This document shows, piece after piece, positions 11,772-25,325 of a stretch of 64,000 nt of DNA (its first letter is position 1; each line of letters starts with the position of its first letter). The notes beneath the pieces were generated by a model. The model saw nothing but the letters and a program-made list of their open reading frames with translations, was not told where the DNA came from and did no database searches. The position numbers and the translations under genes are program-made. This DNA is from Rallus limicola (Eukaryota; Chordata; Aves; Gruiformes; Rallidae), in contig JAKCOZ010000007.1 of assembly GCA_022605955.1 (NCBI GenBank), positions 14,947,501 through 15,011,500 on the forward strand. Reading direction: 5' to 3'.

Positions 11772-13287
11772 GTAAGGTGATGAAATTAAGATTTCTGTTT
11801 GTATGTTTCAATGCTAAATAATGCAATTTCTGGAGGATTATTTTTATGGATATCACTCCTGAATTGGCACTTTGCATTAAAAGTTTCTTAAAGAATCTGA
11901 AGATACAAAGAGCTGAAAGTCATCCATTATAGTAAGTGTGAAATAACAACCAGTAATTACTCATCAACAGGAGTAGTAGAACTGATAGCAATCTCTTCAA
12001 TCTTCTGTCCTTAAAACCAGAGCCTGAAAGCCTGGTTAGGTGAGCTTGGTTGATTTTTGAAGTCTTCTGTGAGTTATACCAAGCATCTTTGTAAACAATT
12101 CAGCTGTGTACTCTACCCTTACTATTGAAAGAGTACTGTTTGTTATCTCTGGAGTTATTGCTTGGAATTACTGGTTATGCTTTGTGATAGATGGTTTTGT
12201 GATTTCTTTGATAGTATTCTTTCATCTGAGAAGCTGCATCCTATCTCCATAGATATTCTGGGACTTGTTAGAATTTTTAGACACTGAATAGAGAAACCTT
12301 CCTCAGCTCTGAAGTATGTTTTCCTTATTAAAGGAAACAGATGCCTCTAGAAAATGTATGGATGAGAACAACTATAAGAAGGATATGTGTACTGCTTACT
12401 TTTTGCAGTATAAAAGCTGCAGGAAATTCTGGGTAAGCACAGTAGATTTTCTAAGTTTTACTCCATGCTTTGCTTTAAGTGCACTAGTCCTGACACACTT
12501 TGTCAACTCCTCAGACTCAGGTAGTGCTGACTGCTACTGTTTTTACAGTGCCTTACAGGCCTGGGTAGTCTCACTATGTATTGCTGGAAGACTTCAACAG
12601 GTGCACATCAAAGCCCTTCACTTGGTTTTCCTGAGTTAATCCTCTTAGGTTGTGTCAGTGCTCTTGCAGCACCTGATGTGTCTTCCTCTGAACTGGAGTC
12701 AGATATTTCTGTTTTAAATGAATATAATGAAAAAATCATGAGGTGAGGTAATTTTTTTCCATTGTTTTGGGTCATGTTTAAGGTAAAGCCTAGGAAGAAT
12801 TCATTCTTTCTTAGTGGTGTCCTTATTTCCTTGTCTTGTAGTAGTAAAGTGAGGTGCACTTAAGCTGTTCCCTGCTATTTTCTTTCCTTATGCCACAGTA
12901 GTAAAGAGGCTTTTAACTTAGCCTTTAAGTACTTTCACAAACTACTAAGAAACTGTTTACAGGCAATTGCACTTTAGTCTGACATTTGCTGTCTCCTGAA
13001 GCAGCAAGGTAGATTGTCAGATATCTTCAATTAAATCCTAGGACACTTAGTTGTCACTAATCAGACAATCTGACTTGTGAGATAGATATATATCTATAAA
13101 GTACTTCTATTTAAAAATCTTACTCATTTGGAGCTGAGACAATTCTGAGAAGGGTGTTCTCATGGTCACTTTCTTTTATTTCTAGCATGACATCATGATG
13201 CAAAGGAAAAGAAATGGTGTGAAACCAGAGATGCCATCAGCAGAAGAGAGAAAGAAAATACTGGAATCAATGGGGAAACCGTACTGA
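11718..13287 (+). CDS. CHCHD7: CHCHD7, twin CX9C mitochondrial protein (3 coding exons, 84 aa)
   Basis: This is a small intermembrane-space protein imported and oxidised by the MIA40 disulfide relay. It is the vertebrate counterpart of yeast Cox23, linked to cytochrome c oxidase assembly. Coding exons are 11718-11771, 12334-12432 and 13186-13287, all joined in phase 0. The spliced product has 84 residues against 85 in human. The twin CX9C motif is perfect: C16-x9-C26 and C37-x9-C47, predicting two helices held by two disulfides. The match to the family covers the N-terminal LRD..TNPC segment, the MDENNY segment and the C-terminal [10 protein letters not shown] segment ending in PY. The start ATG is 24 bases into exon 2 and gives an N-terminus of family length. 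All splice sites are GT-AG. It shares a promoter region with PLAG1 and converges on SDR16C5. Confidence 0.97.
12334..12432 (+). CDS. CHCHD7: CHCHD7 exon 3 (codons 19-51)
   Basis: This 99-nt phase 0/0 exon has acceptor ATTAAAG and donor TGG|GTAAGC. It carries three of the four structural cysteines (C26, C37, C47) and ends with the conserved RKFW. The polypyrimidine tract before the acceptor is short, but reading frame and homology fix the boundary. Confidence 0.95.
13186..13287 (+). CDS. CHCHD7: CHCHD7 exon 4 (codons 52-84 and stop)
   Basis: The acceptor TTTATTTCTAG ends at 13185. The exon encodes the basic [10 protein letters not shown] segment and the final KPY, then TGA at 13285-13287. The 3'UTR continues downstream. 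Confidence 0.95.
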   Translation, partial: HDIMMQRKRNGVKPEMPSAEERKKILESMGKPY

Positions 13288-13382
13288 CTAGAACTCTACA
13301 TTGACTGTTTGTGCTGCACATATGAAGACTTAGCAGCAAGCTGTCCTTTTATGAACTGGACTTCACGGTTACAGCATCTTGG

Positions 13383-13388
13383 ATTAAA
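13383..13388 (+). terminator. Candidate CHCHD7 poly(A) signal, ATTAAA
   Basis: ATTAAA lies about 95 bases past the stop codon. A canonical AATAAA at 13871-13876 is an alternative that would give a longer 3'UTR. Which is used cannot be told from sequence. Confidence 0.4.
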
Positions 13389-13870
13389 ATATGTTCTTAA
13401 ACTTTGAAATGTGTGAACTTTCTAGGATAGAAAGTTTTGTTTTTATTCATACCCCCTGACTTGGACACTTGGCCACTCGCTGGAAGATATGGGTATCAAC
13501 ACAGCTTCTGTCTAGACACTTTGGAAGCAGAAGCTATCTTGCTGTGAAGTGCTAATATAAAGTTAATGGGACTTGGCAGAACATCTGTTTAAAAAGGGGG
13601 GGCTGGTGGGTGTTTTAGTGTAGTTCTAAGTATGGAGCAGGTTGAGAGACTGGTATGTGCAACATGCTTCTCCTATCTAGTTTTTCTACCTAATATTCTG
13701 GATTTGTCATCTGTGATCCCCTCACTCTTTTCACATGAGTTGTATCCTTTATCCTTGGTCTAAATAAGACTGCTCCTGAACTAAAATCCCAAATGCAACA
13801 AAGTTGTCACTGGGTCTGCTGCTGCACTCATCAGTGGCATCAGTGTGCATCAGTGGCAGCAGAAGCTTGC

Positions 13871-13876
13871 AATAAA
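13871..13876 (+). terminator. Alternative CHCHD7 poly(A) signal, AATAAA
   Basis: This is the first canonical AATAAA on the plus strand downstream of CHCHD7, about 585 bases past the stop codon. Confidence 0.35.
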
Positions 13877-13889
13877 TCAAATCCACAAG

Positions 13890-16800
13890 CTTTGTTACAA
13901 GGTTAGAAAGGGTGATGAAGATAGAACTGAACACCTCGGGTCTGAACTGAGTAGTACTTTCTGTGAATAGTAAATAGATACTTGCTGGCAGAGAGGCAGA
14001 GGGACTTGTAGATGTGTAAACATATACTCTGAGTGACACGGCAGGTTTAACTATAGTACAGCTATCTAAGACTCTCTGGACAGCTGAAGCCCTGGGTTTG
14101 GAAATGCTTACTCATACAAGACTACAAAGCTCAGTTTGAACAGGTACTCTGATCTTAAGATTGATTCCTTAACTCAACTGAACAACTATTAGCTGTAAAT
14201 AGGTTGCTGTCCAGTGGAAACACTGTTATTTTACCTCTAGTACCTTTGGGTGTCCTGGCTTTAAAAGCTTGCACCCTGTGGTAGAACAGAAAAGCCACTG
14301 TCATGAGCTCAAGTTCCATGTGAAATCCTTTAGGACTTACTGTGATGAAGTTGGCAGACCTCTGGCTGACCTCATAGAGGATGGTGTAAAAGTGTTGTCT
14401 CTCTATTTAGACTGTTTTGGAAAGACTTCATGGCTTCCTGTTTCTCCTTCTGTCTGGCTTGTTTCTTTCCACTGGAGGCCTATTTCTGTGCTTAGTTGGA
14501 CTTTTCAACTGTTTCTGCCTTCTTCCTTCAAGTAACTAATGGAGATGTGCTTCCCCTCTTTGTCTGGTCTCTGTATACAGCTGAGTTTTGGAATGGATTG
14601 ATCATACCCTGCCTGTTGTCTGAATGTGTGCAATACTGCCTTCTAATGTATCTAGTTCTCTGCTGTCCAGCCTCCAAGCTGTGTCACAAGTTCTCTAGTC
14701 AGTTCCTAGTGGGGGAAATCAGACTATCTTCAAGATCACATTCTTTATTTTAAATTACTTTCTCTGCACTTGAAATTAAAATTTTGTTGATGTTCTTCTT
14801 TGTGTGTGTGATCAAGAAGAAGCTTTCCTTATAGATTCAAAGGCTCTTGCTCACCACCTCCTTCCTGCAGTACCATCCTACATACTGTCTTTCCTTTTTT
14901 TTCCCCATTGGCACTGATTCTTTTTTCCAGATTGCAGCATTTCATCCATTCTCATTCCAGTGTGTTATTTCTAGTCGCTGGCTTCTGTCTCTGATTCAGT
15001 GGAGTCCTCTAACACAGCTCCCCTGGAAAGCCTTGTGTTCTTTCTTCCCCCTCAGTCACAGTGCTTCATTGGGCATGCATCAGTCTGATCTTTTGGTTCG
15101 TCTGCAGTTTTTGGGGAGCTGATTGCCCCCCACCTTAAGGCTACATCTCACTGGACTCTTCTGGTTTTGCTGCCTTGCTTTTCTAAGGGCACCTTCTCTC
15201 CCACTTGGCTCAGGTTTGTCATTTGGCACCTCTGCTGTATCTTTGGGCATGTTGTTTACTCCTGTGGCTTTGGCTACTGTTCTAGAGCTTGCTGTTTTCC
15301 TGTTGCTGTGCTCTTACGTTCTGGGCTTACATTAACATCTACTGTACGTCTTAGTTCTGTGCAAGAAAAACTCTTGATGTGATTATGTTGACTATTCCCT
15401 GGATAAGCTCAAGTTCCTTAAAGTCATCTCACTTATCCTAGGTTTTCCTCAAGTTTTGAGACTAAAAATGACCTTTGTTCTAGGTTAATTGTTGCACTTT
15501 GGATTTTTTTCTGTCAGTATGTACTTGGAAAGCTTCCACTTTTAAAAAAGCTGATTGGTTTATGCTTAGAGTTTAACAGATACCCTGCCCTGACTTGTAG
15601 ATTGTAAAGAAATAGTATTGGATTTACACATGCATTCCCTGCTTTCAAGTGACAAACAATGCAAGAATGGGGCTCACAGAACAGGCTAAGGCACATGTAA
15701 TGAAAGAACAGTATTCTAATATTAGATTTCCTGATCACCAGTGGACACACACAGTGAACTCCCTGTGGGTGTTAGGACAAAAATGAGTTTAGTAAAGAAT
15801 TGAAGCTGACTTAAGCAGTGACCTTGTGGATTCAATTCAGGTAATCAGTCATCTGTTCTAGGAGTGTCACTCCTTTATTTCTATTGCACATACCTTGTGT
15901 TAAAGAATGTAACTTTATGAAAAATCTTGGAAAGGAGTAAGCTTTCTTCCTCATGTCCTAATGCCTCCAGAAATCCATTAATGAGGTCTCTTTCTTCCAC
16001 CCCATTGGATGTTGATGTTATTTTTACTTCTGAAGCCCAAGAGTGGTAAGTTACCACAGCTAAAACATAGGCTGAATGGAGGAAAAGGCTGTGCTTTCCC
16101 CATCGTTTTCTGTAGCGTGATGAGCTATCTTTGGAGTTAAAGGTAATGTGTTGTTTCCTCATATCTGAGAATTTATATCCCACACTTCACTGAAACCCTG
16201 AGGAAAGCTATAGCCTGACAGCCTTACTGAGCAGAAATAAACTGAGTAGAGTTCATAGTTTTGCTAAAACACACACCTCTGTACTAACCTGGAAAACACA
16301 ATGCCCTGGACCAATGTAATTACCTCAGAAGCAGGAGGAAGACCTGCGGGCTTTGTTCCATAGGTGGAACTCTTCATTCTGCTTGTGGTACAAGGACTGA
16401 ATCTGGATAGTTGCATTAACTTAATTTTTGTTTGACAGCTGGATGGTGCTGTTGCACAACAGACTGTATGAAAACAGAATCACTCCACCCACTGCTGGCT
16501 CTTTCAAGCTTTTTTTAGCCTCTTCCCACAGAGATGGCAGAACTCACTCATGCAGGAGAAAGGGAAAATCAGTGCTGTCACTACAGTGTAAGCAGAAGAA
16601 GAGTTGGAATTGCTGCTGGAAAACAGGAGATTTCTGTGTAGCCTGAGAAGCTTTGGAATATGGTACTCAGAAGAGCATTTTTCACTGTGGTCATCTGATC
16701 ACAGCTGAGCACTTACCAGCATCCACAGGCTCTCTGCCAGGCCCAGCTGAATGTCTGGACTTCTATCTGCACACTTTTACCATCTTACCTTTCCTACTAC

Positions 16801-19800
16801 CTTACAGTGCAAGGCCTTTGTACAATTGGCTCTGGAAGTTTGCCACTGCCACAATTGGGATGACTCTGTGCTCTTTAAGGTGTTGGGAAAAAAATCATCT
16901 AGCTCTAGGGTCCTGAAAACCTCTTTGGGTTTAATAGCTAAAACTGAAAGTCACGGAGCTGGTTGTGCTGCAGCTCTGAGCCTGTTCGTGGTCTTTCCCT
17001 AAAAAAAACTTCTGTGCTTCTTTGTGACCAAGGGCATGCATGGGGGGAGGTTTCCCCAAAACTTTGCAGAGCAGAGAGGGTGCACGTGGAGTGTACAGTG
17101 TGTCTTGGCTCTAAGGCCCTTGGAGGCAGCCCTTAACTTACACTAAAAGTATCTGTATCCTCAAAGTCAGGCTTCCTTCCACCATGGCTGTGAAGAAAGT
17201 TTGGAGAAATAGTATGTTCTTGCAGGCTTTTATTTTCTCAGTTTTACACAACCAGAGGAAATAGTTGTGTAAGTATTACAGTAGCAAAAAATATAGGACT
17301 TCAGAGTATTTTTATTTTTTGTTGCAGCTTCTTTCTATTTGACAGAAAAACATACTGTGTTTATACTGACTAAATGGCAGTGGGTCATTAAAATCTTAGC
17401 ATGATTTTTATACATAGGATATGTATGTATAGCTAAGGCTCATGAAATCCTGAGTCTTCTCTTTTGCCTTCAGGTTTCTGTTGATGCCTCTCCCAGAATC
17501 CTTGCCTAAGGCTTTTCATTTTTAAGGTCTTCAAATCACACCCGATTACTTCCCTTTTGACAGAGCTGCTAAACTGAATGCAGCAACTTGAAATTCCTCT
17601 GCAGCTTGCCTGTCTACCCCTCCAGCATCCCTTTCAATAAGTGCAGCCTCTTGTCTTCCTCACAGTGATGCTTATTCTGCCCTCTGGATGCTATTTGCTT
17701 ATTACACTTCTTTTTATTCTCTTTCCCCCCCTCAGGTACAATGCTGTTCATCTCCTGGTTTCTGGATTACCATCTTGCTTCTATCAATTGCACTGCTTCC
17801 CACCCTGTGTTGTAACTTTGTGATCATCTGTGCCCGAGGTTGAGTTCATCACAGAGGTTTCATTCTGTGACACTCTCCTTCACAAGCTAATTTTCATTAA
17901 TTTTGGCTGGAATATATTCACTGCTCATGTATGCATTATACAACTGGTTACTTTAAGTGTCTGGTTTTTACTTAGAACAACCCTTCAACCCCCAAAATGT
18001 GCTTCTGTAGCTAATTGCCTGTAATTAAGAAAAAAAAAGCTACTCTAGTGCACACTCTTGTATCCATGCATATAAAATGCTAGCTAGGTAGTAGCTACTA
18101 CAAGCATCCCCCTTATAGTTTTTTTTAATTTCTGGTAGGCTTTTTTGCAAAAACACTTTCCAGTTTCCCTTGCTGTATGGCAGTGCATTGTGTTTAGCTC
18201 AGGCTGTCAGCTCCTTGAGCAGCTGCTCTGCAGTTTCTTACTCATCTGTAAAAGCTGTGCACAGCTGTGGCACTGGAGAAGGGGTAGAAAAAAATAATAC
18301 TGAAGTTCCTTAGGCTGAGAACTGTGACAGATCTTCATGTCTTTCAGATACTGAAGTAATGTGGCAGATGGCTTAATTATTCTGAGTTCCTTCCCTGGAA
18401 AATCTCCTCTGGCAAAAGACATGAAGGCCACAACACGAAACACTTCCTTCTGATGCTGTCTATGGGAGCAATTCCTTAATTTACCACAGAATACCTAACA
18501 AAATCAGACATGTCAGGTGGCATGGCTCCATCAATAGCATGGAGGTTCCTATGGTGGTTTTTTTAAAGCTGATGAAAGTTATCAATGAAGCTAGGCATGT
18601 ATCTATTTTAAGAGCATTTTTTTCTCATTTTGAGAATTATTTTCTATATCTAGGCCTTTTTCTCTTTTGTGAAATAAAGAGTGCTGCTTGCATTAACTTC
18701 TGGGTCCTTTATACTCCAAATGATTGTTTATTCACAGACTTCATATTTTAGGGACTGTGTGGTTTCTTTGTGATGGTCAGTATGAGCAGATTTCTGTCTG
18801 GAGCCCCAACCTATTTAAGTCTGTCTGGAGCTATTCTACAAGCTGCTGGTTTTGATTGATTTTTTTTTTTTTTTTTTGTCTTTAAAACTCAGACATTAAT
18901 TGTTGGTGAACTAGGTTTTGTGTTGCACTGTTCTTCCAGTCAACATTCTCTAAGTCACACTACCCTTGGGCTGCCTCTCTACCTACTTTATTTTGATAAA
19001 TACCTACTTGCTGTAACTGTTTCCTGATACTTAAGTGATCTTGACAAAGCACATGCTCCAAACAAAAATGAAAATTCCTCAATCCCTTCTGTTTTCCTTA
19101 ACGCTCTTTCAATTGCCAGTTTCAAAAACACTTTTCCTCCTCTATTTCATCTTTCTTATGGGTCGTGTCAGTGGATACAAGCTATGAGCCACCTTTTGAA
19201 GCTGCTGTGTAATGTCTTCTGTTAATGCTGAACTTTACCTGCAAAGTGTTGTGGGTTTTTTTTACCCTTTTATGGTAAACATTACCACAAACACCATGTT
19301 CTGGTTTAGCTTTTTCTGCCTTACATTTCATGCCTTCTAGCAAAGATGTCTTGTTTCCAACATCCTCAGTGGAACAAAAGCATGTGCATCTCTGACTACC
19401 TGCTCTTTGTTTCTTTCTCCCACTGCTCTTTGTTTCTCTCACTGCTCAGTGTTTTCAGTTCATGCCTTCTCCACCGTTTTGTTTTTTTCCTAAATGCTTT
19501 TTAATTCAGTCTTTCCTTCTGGAAAATGTGCTGTTAAATTCCTGTACTTCAGCATGTGAACTATGCCATGTTAAAAAACAAAACCCAAAACATGAACGCT
19601 TCATGGGACCATTGCCTGGCACAAACCCCGTGTTACCTCTTGCCCTGTAAGGTAAGAATATTCACATGCAGTCGCTACCACACACTGCCTAATGTGGGCT
19701 GTGCATCTGTAGCTTTAAAAAGGAAACTAATACATCAACAAAACTTTCAAAGAAGCAACAATCTTTTAAACTTTCCTGGAGGGATGAAAATAAGATTTAA

Positions 19801-22400
19801 CTGCTTTTACTGAAAAGCAGTTGGATATGAATGCTGGATGATTTTAAAGGCAGCAAACTATGCAGTTTAGGAACTGTATGGGCCTGGGGTCAGTTTTTTG
19901 TTGTGTGCACATACCACAGTATTATAGTTTTCCAAAATGGAAAACAATCACTAGATGAAAATGACAAAAAGATTATCCTCAAAAGAGAATAGAAGTAGAG
20001 AAGGGGTACTCACTGAGTATGCACTAAAAGCAATTCACAGCTGTAAGACAAAGATTAGTAGAAGTAGAGACCATCAGCTCAAGCTTGGAAACATGAGCCT
20101 GTGGAGAATAATAAATATTTTTCATTGATGCTAAAGGACTGCAGTTCTCTTGTCAAAAATGATTTTGCAATGCTTTCACAGAAATCACTTGCTGGTAACA
20201 TTTTTTGTTGTGCTACATGTGAATCTCAAAGCTTTTTTTGCCTTGAAGCGTGGACCCCTGAGCAGTCCTTGGCTCTAGGGTTGCATGCAACTGTGAAGCC
20301 ATCAGTCAATGTGGTTGCATATCACATTAGGGTGACAGGGCTTCTGTGGTATTTTCTCCTGATTTGTTAAGTAGTGGAATTAAATGGAGCAGCTGCACCA
20401 GAATATGTGGTAATGCAATGCTTGCTTCAGTGTGTAAGTAACAGAAGGGTGGAATGAAGATAAAGGGGTGCATCCTAAAGCAGGGTGTGCAGTCTATGAG
20501 TTTGCCATATCCTGCAATATTGTCTTGAGTACTTTGGCTCTGGGTTTCCTAATGGTGAATGGGATTTGAACAGATGCGACTGATTATCTAAGAAATTCTG
20601 TGTCTCTGCCTGTCAAGTGGAATCCTAAAGCAGTTCCTTAAATAATTTAAAGGTGACCATATAAGATCTTGGGATGGAAGAACCACTTTGACTCTCAAAC
20701 TTAAAATGTAGGCCCCTGAGGGCCTGTTCACCTGTTGGCTGTCTCTGGGCTCTGGCATCTAGAACCTGTGGGTGTCAGACTCTTTGTTGCTCTGTGTTCC
20801 TCTTGGCAGTTTGGTTCCAGCAGTGCTGATGGACCGGGTGTTTGTCCCCTCCTCTGCGCTCCTGGGATTTATGGAAGAAACATTTCACTCCATGAGCCCT
20901 GGGGAATGATAGTGAAGTCCCCTGATGTGTGGGTGAGTAGGATGAAATCTACTTTTCTGCAAGGTGTTACTTGATGGCTATGCTTCCAGTGTTCCCTTCA
21001 GCACCTGCCGTTCCCAGTCCCTTGTCTCTGCCCTCCAGCATTGTGATCCCTGCTGTCAATGCTGGTGCAGGGCTTTAGCCTGGGGAATGCTTCCAGCTGC
21101 AAAATCACAAAAGGAAAATCGGGAGTCAGGGAGGACCAGTGCTTTTCAGCCCAGCTGCTGGGCACCTCACTAGGCAGCTGCAGCCATGCTTGTGCCTCTG
21201 GTCTGGAAGGGGCAATGCAAGGGGGTTTGGGTGAGCAGCGAAAAGGGGGCAAATGCTGCTATCACAGGTCAAGCAAGGCTTGGGCATTCAAAGCTGTGAG
21301 TACAGGAGGGCTGTGATTCTCCAGGTAGGCAACTGAAAGCAGCTGAGATCTAGGAGGAGCCACAACTTCCTAGCATCTCCCTCCAGCTAGGCAGTTTAAA
21401 AGGTCATCTTGACAATGTGCTGCTCTTTCTAGTCCTGGATGTGACCACACTGCAGTTAAGTGCTGCAAGCACAGATGTACGAGGAGTAGAAAACCACTGA
21501 AAAGGCTCAGTGGTAGCTTTTACCTACCTGTGTTTTCAAAGCAGTTTTCAGGTTTCTGCCCTTTAAATTTTAATGTTCAAAACCCTGAGAATCAATTAAT
21601 AAATGCTTTTAACACCTCAGCTCTTTTAGGGCTGCTGCGGGACAGGAGTTCACAAAATACTTTGGTTTTCTGTGGTTTAGAAAAATTGCCAGCTAGGAGT
21701 TGGCAGAGAGCATCAGTATCTCCTGCTCTCCTACAGCTGGCAGCTGCAGGAGATGAACCTGCCCGAGGAGCAGCTGTAAAGCCAGCTGCTCACAAACAGC
21801 CAGCCACAAATTGTGTTAGGGAAATCTCGGTCTCCGTTTGACCCAAACTGGTACAGATTTCGTGCTGCTCTGGAAATGCAGGCTGGTCATGTCCAAATGT
21901 GTTGGTGAGGTCATTTGTTGCTGATTGTTGCTACCAACTGGCCTCCGTTGCAGCAAGAAGCTGCCACTCTTTCTAAAATCAGAGCAATTTGCTAACTTAA
22001 GATTTCAGTGAATTAATTGATGATTTTGTTAGTGTCCTCTAACAGGTCTAGCACTGCTGTTTACTTGTAGAGGACGATTTTACGTGCAAGGATTTATTTC
22101 CAGTTTGGCTTTCACATTGCCATGTTCTGCAGCGACCCAAGAGAAATGACCCTTTCCCTTCAGTAAGGGATCAGTACTTTTGGTGAGATGTTTCTGACAC
22201 AGGAGGCTCGCAGATGTTCTTGCAGAAGGCTTTTTAAAAGGGCATTGGACATGTGGCGTTACAAGAACCTATTCAGCAAATTTGAGGTAAGCAAACTGCC
22301 TCAGCTTAATAAACTGCTTTTCATCGAGCTGCACGGAGCCAAATCAAGGGCTTTGCCAGGAAACCTATCCTTGTTAGTGCAGCGTGATCTGGTGCTTACT
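13890..22400. other. Intergenic or noncoding, no gene recognised
   Basis: This lies between the convergent CHCHD7 and SDR16C5. Short open frames up to about 105 codons occur, but none has recognisable domains, conserved motifs or a splice pattern. A T18 run lies at 18860-18877 and a short C/T-rich duplication near 19400-19446. No tRNA, LTR or clear LINE was recognised. Confidence 0.6.
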
Positions 22401-22404
22401 AAGC

Positions 22405-22570
22405 TCTCTGGTTGAGGCGGTGGTTTGGAGGGGAAGGAGGGGAGCGGGTGATGTTGGGAGGCTTCCCGCGGAAGGAGGGCGGCTCCGGCCGGAGCGCAGC
22501 AGCCGCGCTTTGCTGCAGAGCTGCTTCTCCTCCGGGAGTTGGGAGCAGGGATCGATACTGTGCTACACAG
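22405..22570. promoter_or_regulatory. Small CpG-rich patch, function unknown
   Basis: About 160 bases are GC- and CpG-rich, with CGCGG, CTCCGGCCGG and AGCAGCCGCGC within, in otherwise AT-rich intergenic DNA. This could be the promoter or first exon of a noncoding RNA, or an enhancer. No linked coding exon was found. Confidence 0.35.
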
Positions 22571-25111
22571 ACCATCCCTGAGACTCAGAACAGTGAGTTG
22601 AGTCTCAGTTGGGAACGAGAGCCAAAGAACGGCGAGATACTTCGTATGCTTGCTTCAGTGACTGAAGTTACCCAGAGATAACCGGAGATGGGCTGGGGTA
22701 GGAAATCCTCACCCCACCAGGAAGCGTCCCCAGGACTCTGCTCTCCCTCACAGTGACTCCTGGGGTTTCTAACAACGGGAACCCTTCGCTGTGTTAAATT
22801 TACATGCACAGACCCTTTTGTGGGTAGCGAATCCCTTTGGCACAGGCAGAGCTCTTTCAAAAGCACATGTTCAATACTGATTGCGACATTTCTGGACAGC
22901 AAGTCATCTCTCTATCTATCGCCAAAGACCAAGAACCACAAAGATTGGGTGCTTCTTATAATTAAATGTGACTTCTTCTCCAAAGAGAGATGATTGTGCT
23001 ATCAGAAATGACTTTTATTTGCCAGAACTGCCTCCCTGTATCACTTTCTCTACTGGAAGATGTGTGTGGGATTCAGGATATGCTGTGTCTTCACAGTGGG
23101 TCTTGGATGAGACATTACGGATCATGTGCTTTGGACTTTGTCCCATGCAGAGCCTGTCAGGCAGCTCACGGATAATGTTGATTCCCAAAGTATTTATCCA
23201 ATGACCTTAAAACGACTTAGTTAAAAAAAAAAAGTTATAGCCTTCCCCTCCCCACCTCAAACCCCTGAAGAGCTGCATAAAGATCAGATTTCTTTAAGAC
23301 ATACAGGAAGGCAACTTTGTTTATATTCCCTTTATTTACACTTCAGCAATTGTTTCATGTGTCCTGCTGTTTCTGGGTAGGTAGTGCTCTCTGGGTGTGA
23401 TGCCCAGCTTACTAGACTGTCAGAATGGCAATTTTGCATTGTTATGAAGGCAGGTCCTTACTGGGGCTTTTGAAGACATCCAGAAGCCCTTTGTTTCACT
23501 GTCTTGCTGGATATTATGTGCAATAATCAGGCTATAAGCAGTGCTTGAATTCCCTACTTCAGTCAGTGGGGTGAGTTTTGTTAGCAAAGTGAGAGAGAAA
23601 TTAATTTTATTTTGAAATATTAGCACTTGATTCTGAAGGATGTCTGTTTGCCAAGTTAAGTTTACATTTTTTTAATATACCTGTTCCTTAGACTGTGCCA
23701 TTGCTTTTGGTTTCTGAAGCTGAAACAATATTAGCTTTCTTCCTAATCTACTTTTTTTTTGTTGAAAGGGAGGATTGATTTGGTTCTCTTTAAATTAGAA
23801 GCATAATTTGATTATTTTTAAAGTTTAGTATCTCTGAGGGAAAAGAAAAACCTCCTAAAAGCAATGTCTTAAATCTGGACACTTCCAAATATAACACCAC
23901 CAACAGGTTGTCCCTCACTAACCTCACTGCATTTAATTTCTATTTCCTTGATCAGCATCATCCACTAACACAACTCAATAAAGACATGTCAGTTTCTGCA
24001 GCCATAAAGCAGTCTCTTAATTTATGTTCACCCAATCTGTCCCAAGGAGTGGAGCCAGCAGTGAGCATGCATGTGACTGCTCATTCATTTCACTGATGGA
24101 TCTGAGAGAAGCTGTTAGCAGTCTGTAAGGACTGAGCTGCAGTGTTGAACACTCCCAGGTGACCGGTAGGAGTAAGTTTGCTTCTGTGACATGATGAGAG
24201 ACACTTAAGCTATCAAATACTAGTTACAGGTAAGGAAAACACGTGGCTTGTGGCAGAGGGCTTGGCTGTTCTTCTTCCAAATGAGCCTCTGAATGTCATG
24301 AGTTGTTGTCAATGAGGATGGCAGCCTTTTGAAATGCTGCTCCTCTGCTGAACAGCATCAAAGCTGCTCCTCTGCTGAACAGCATCAAAGCTGCTTGACA
24401 TCCTGCTGAGCAGCAGGTGTGTCATCTGCTCCTAACAACCTATCTGTGGGTACAGCAAACAGTTTCACTGGAGGAAAGTGTCCCCAGCCTCTAGCCACCC
24501 ACAAGAGTTAAAGTTCATTGTGATTCAGTCAAGAGAGCAGTAGGAAACTAAAGTAGTTTTTTCTATTCCAAAGAAGCCAGGTCATAAAACTTTTCTTCCT
24601 CAAGTACCACAAATACCTAATTCTTGAGAGGAATAAATGACATCTGGCATTAGGTCCATGCTGAATTTTGCCCTGCTATCAAGGACAACTGAGATTTTAT
24701 TAACCACAAAAATACAAACTTCAGAATTTCTCTCACAGAGCACATTCTACTGGCTATGCTCAAAACAAAACAAATTTAAAACTTCCAAGGAATGGCAGCT
24801 AATGGCACCTCTGAAGAGGCTGTTTCTGCCCCTAGTATGAAGACAGGTACAAACCCGTACCAATGGTGTTTGATTGTTTAAACTTCTAGGACTGATCTGC
24901 CTAAAAAAAACAAACCACCCAAACAAACCACCACTATCCCCTCCTCCAAAAAATCCCTGCAACACCACCAGAGAGGAAAAACCAGCACAGTTCTGGGTAA
25001 GTGTTTACATGTCAGTTTTCATTGCATGTGTATGATCACCGTTGGGTTTTCCCTCTGGTGAAGGAGTCGTGGTTTGGCTCTCAAAACTAGAAGCATATTC
25101 CCCCTCCCCTG
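22571..25111. other. Intergenic, no gene recognised
   Basis: Only short chance reading frames are seen, apart from the 27-bp tandem duplication at 24336-24389. Confidence 0.55.
24336..24389. repeat. Two perfect tandem copies of a 27-bp unit
   Basis: The unit starts GCTGCTCCTC and ends GCATCAAA. The two copies are identical and are followed by a degenerate CTGCTTGACATC continuation. Perfect identity suggests a recent slippage duplication. Confidence 0.9.
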
Positions 25112-25325
25112 CTCACAGAATCACAAGGTTGGAAAAGTTCTTTAAGATCATCAAGTCCAACCGTTCCTGTTCTATGCTAAATCATATCCCTAAGTACCTG
25201 ATCTGCCCTTTTTTTTTAAACACATCCAGGGAAGGTGTCTCAACCTCCTCCCTGGGCAGCCTGTTCCAGGCCCCAGTAATTCTTTCAGTGAAGAATTTTT
25301 TCCCTAACATCTAATCTGAACCTGA
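25112..25325 (-). mobile_element. CR1 LINE 3' fragment
   Basis: On the minus strand this reads as the end of CR1 ORF2 plus its 3'UTR. On the plus strand it starts with the typical antisense signature AATCACAAGGTTGGAAAAG, followed by the conserved block around CTGGGCAGCCTGTTCCAGG. The copy is 5'-truncated and eroded, typical for old avian CR1. Confidence 0.88.
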
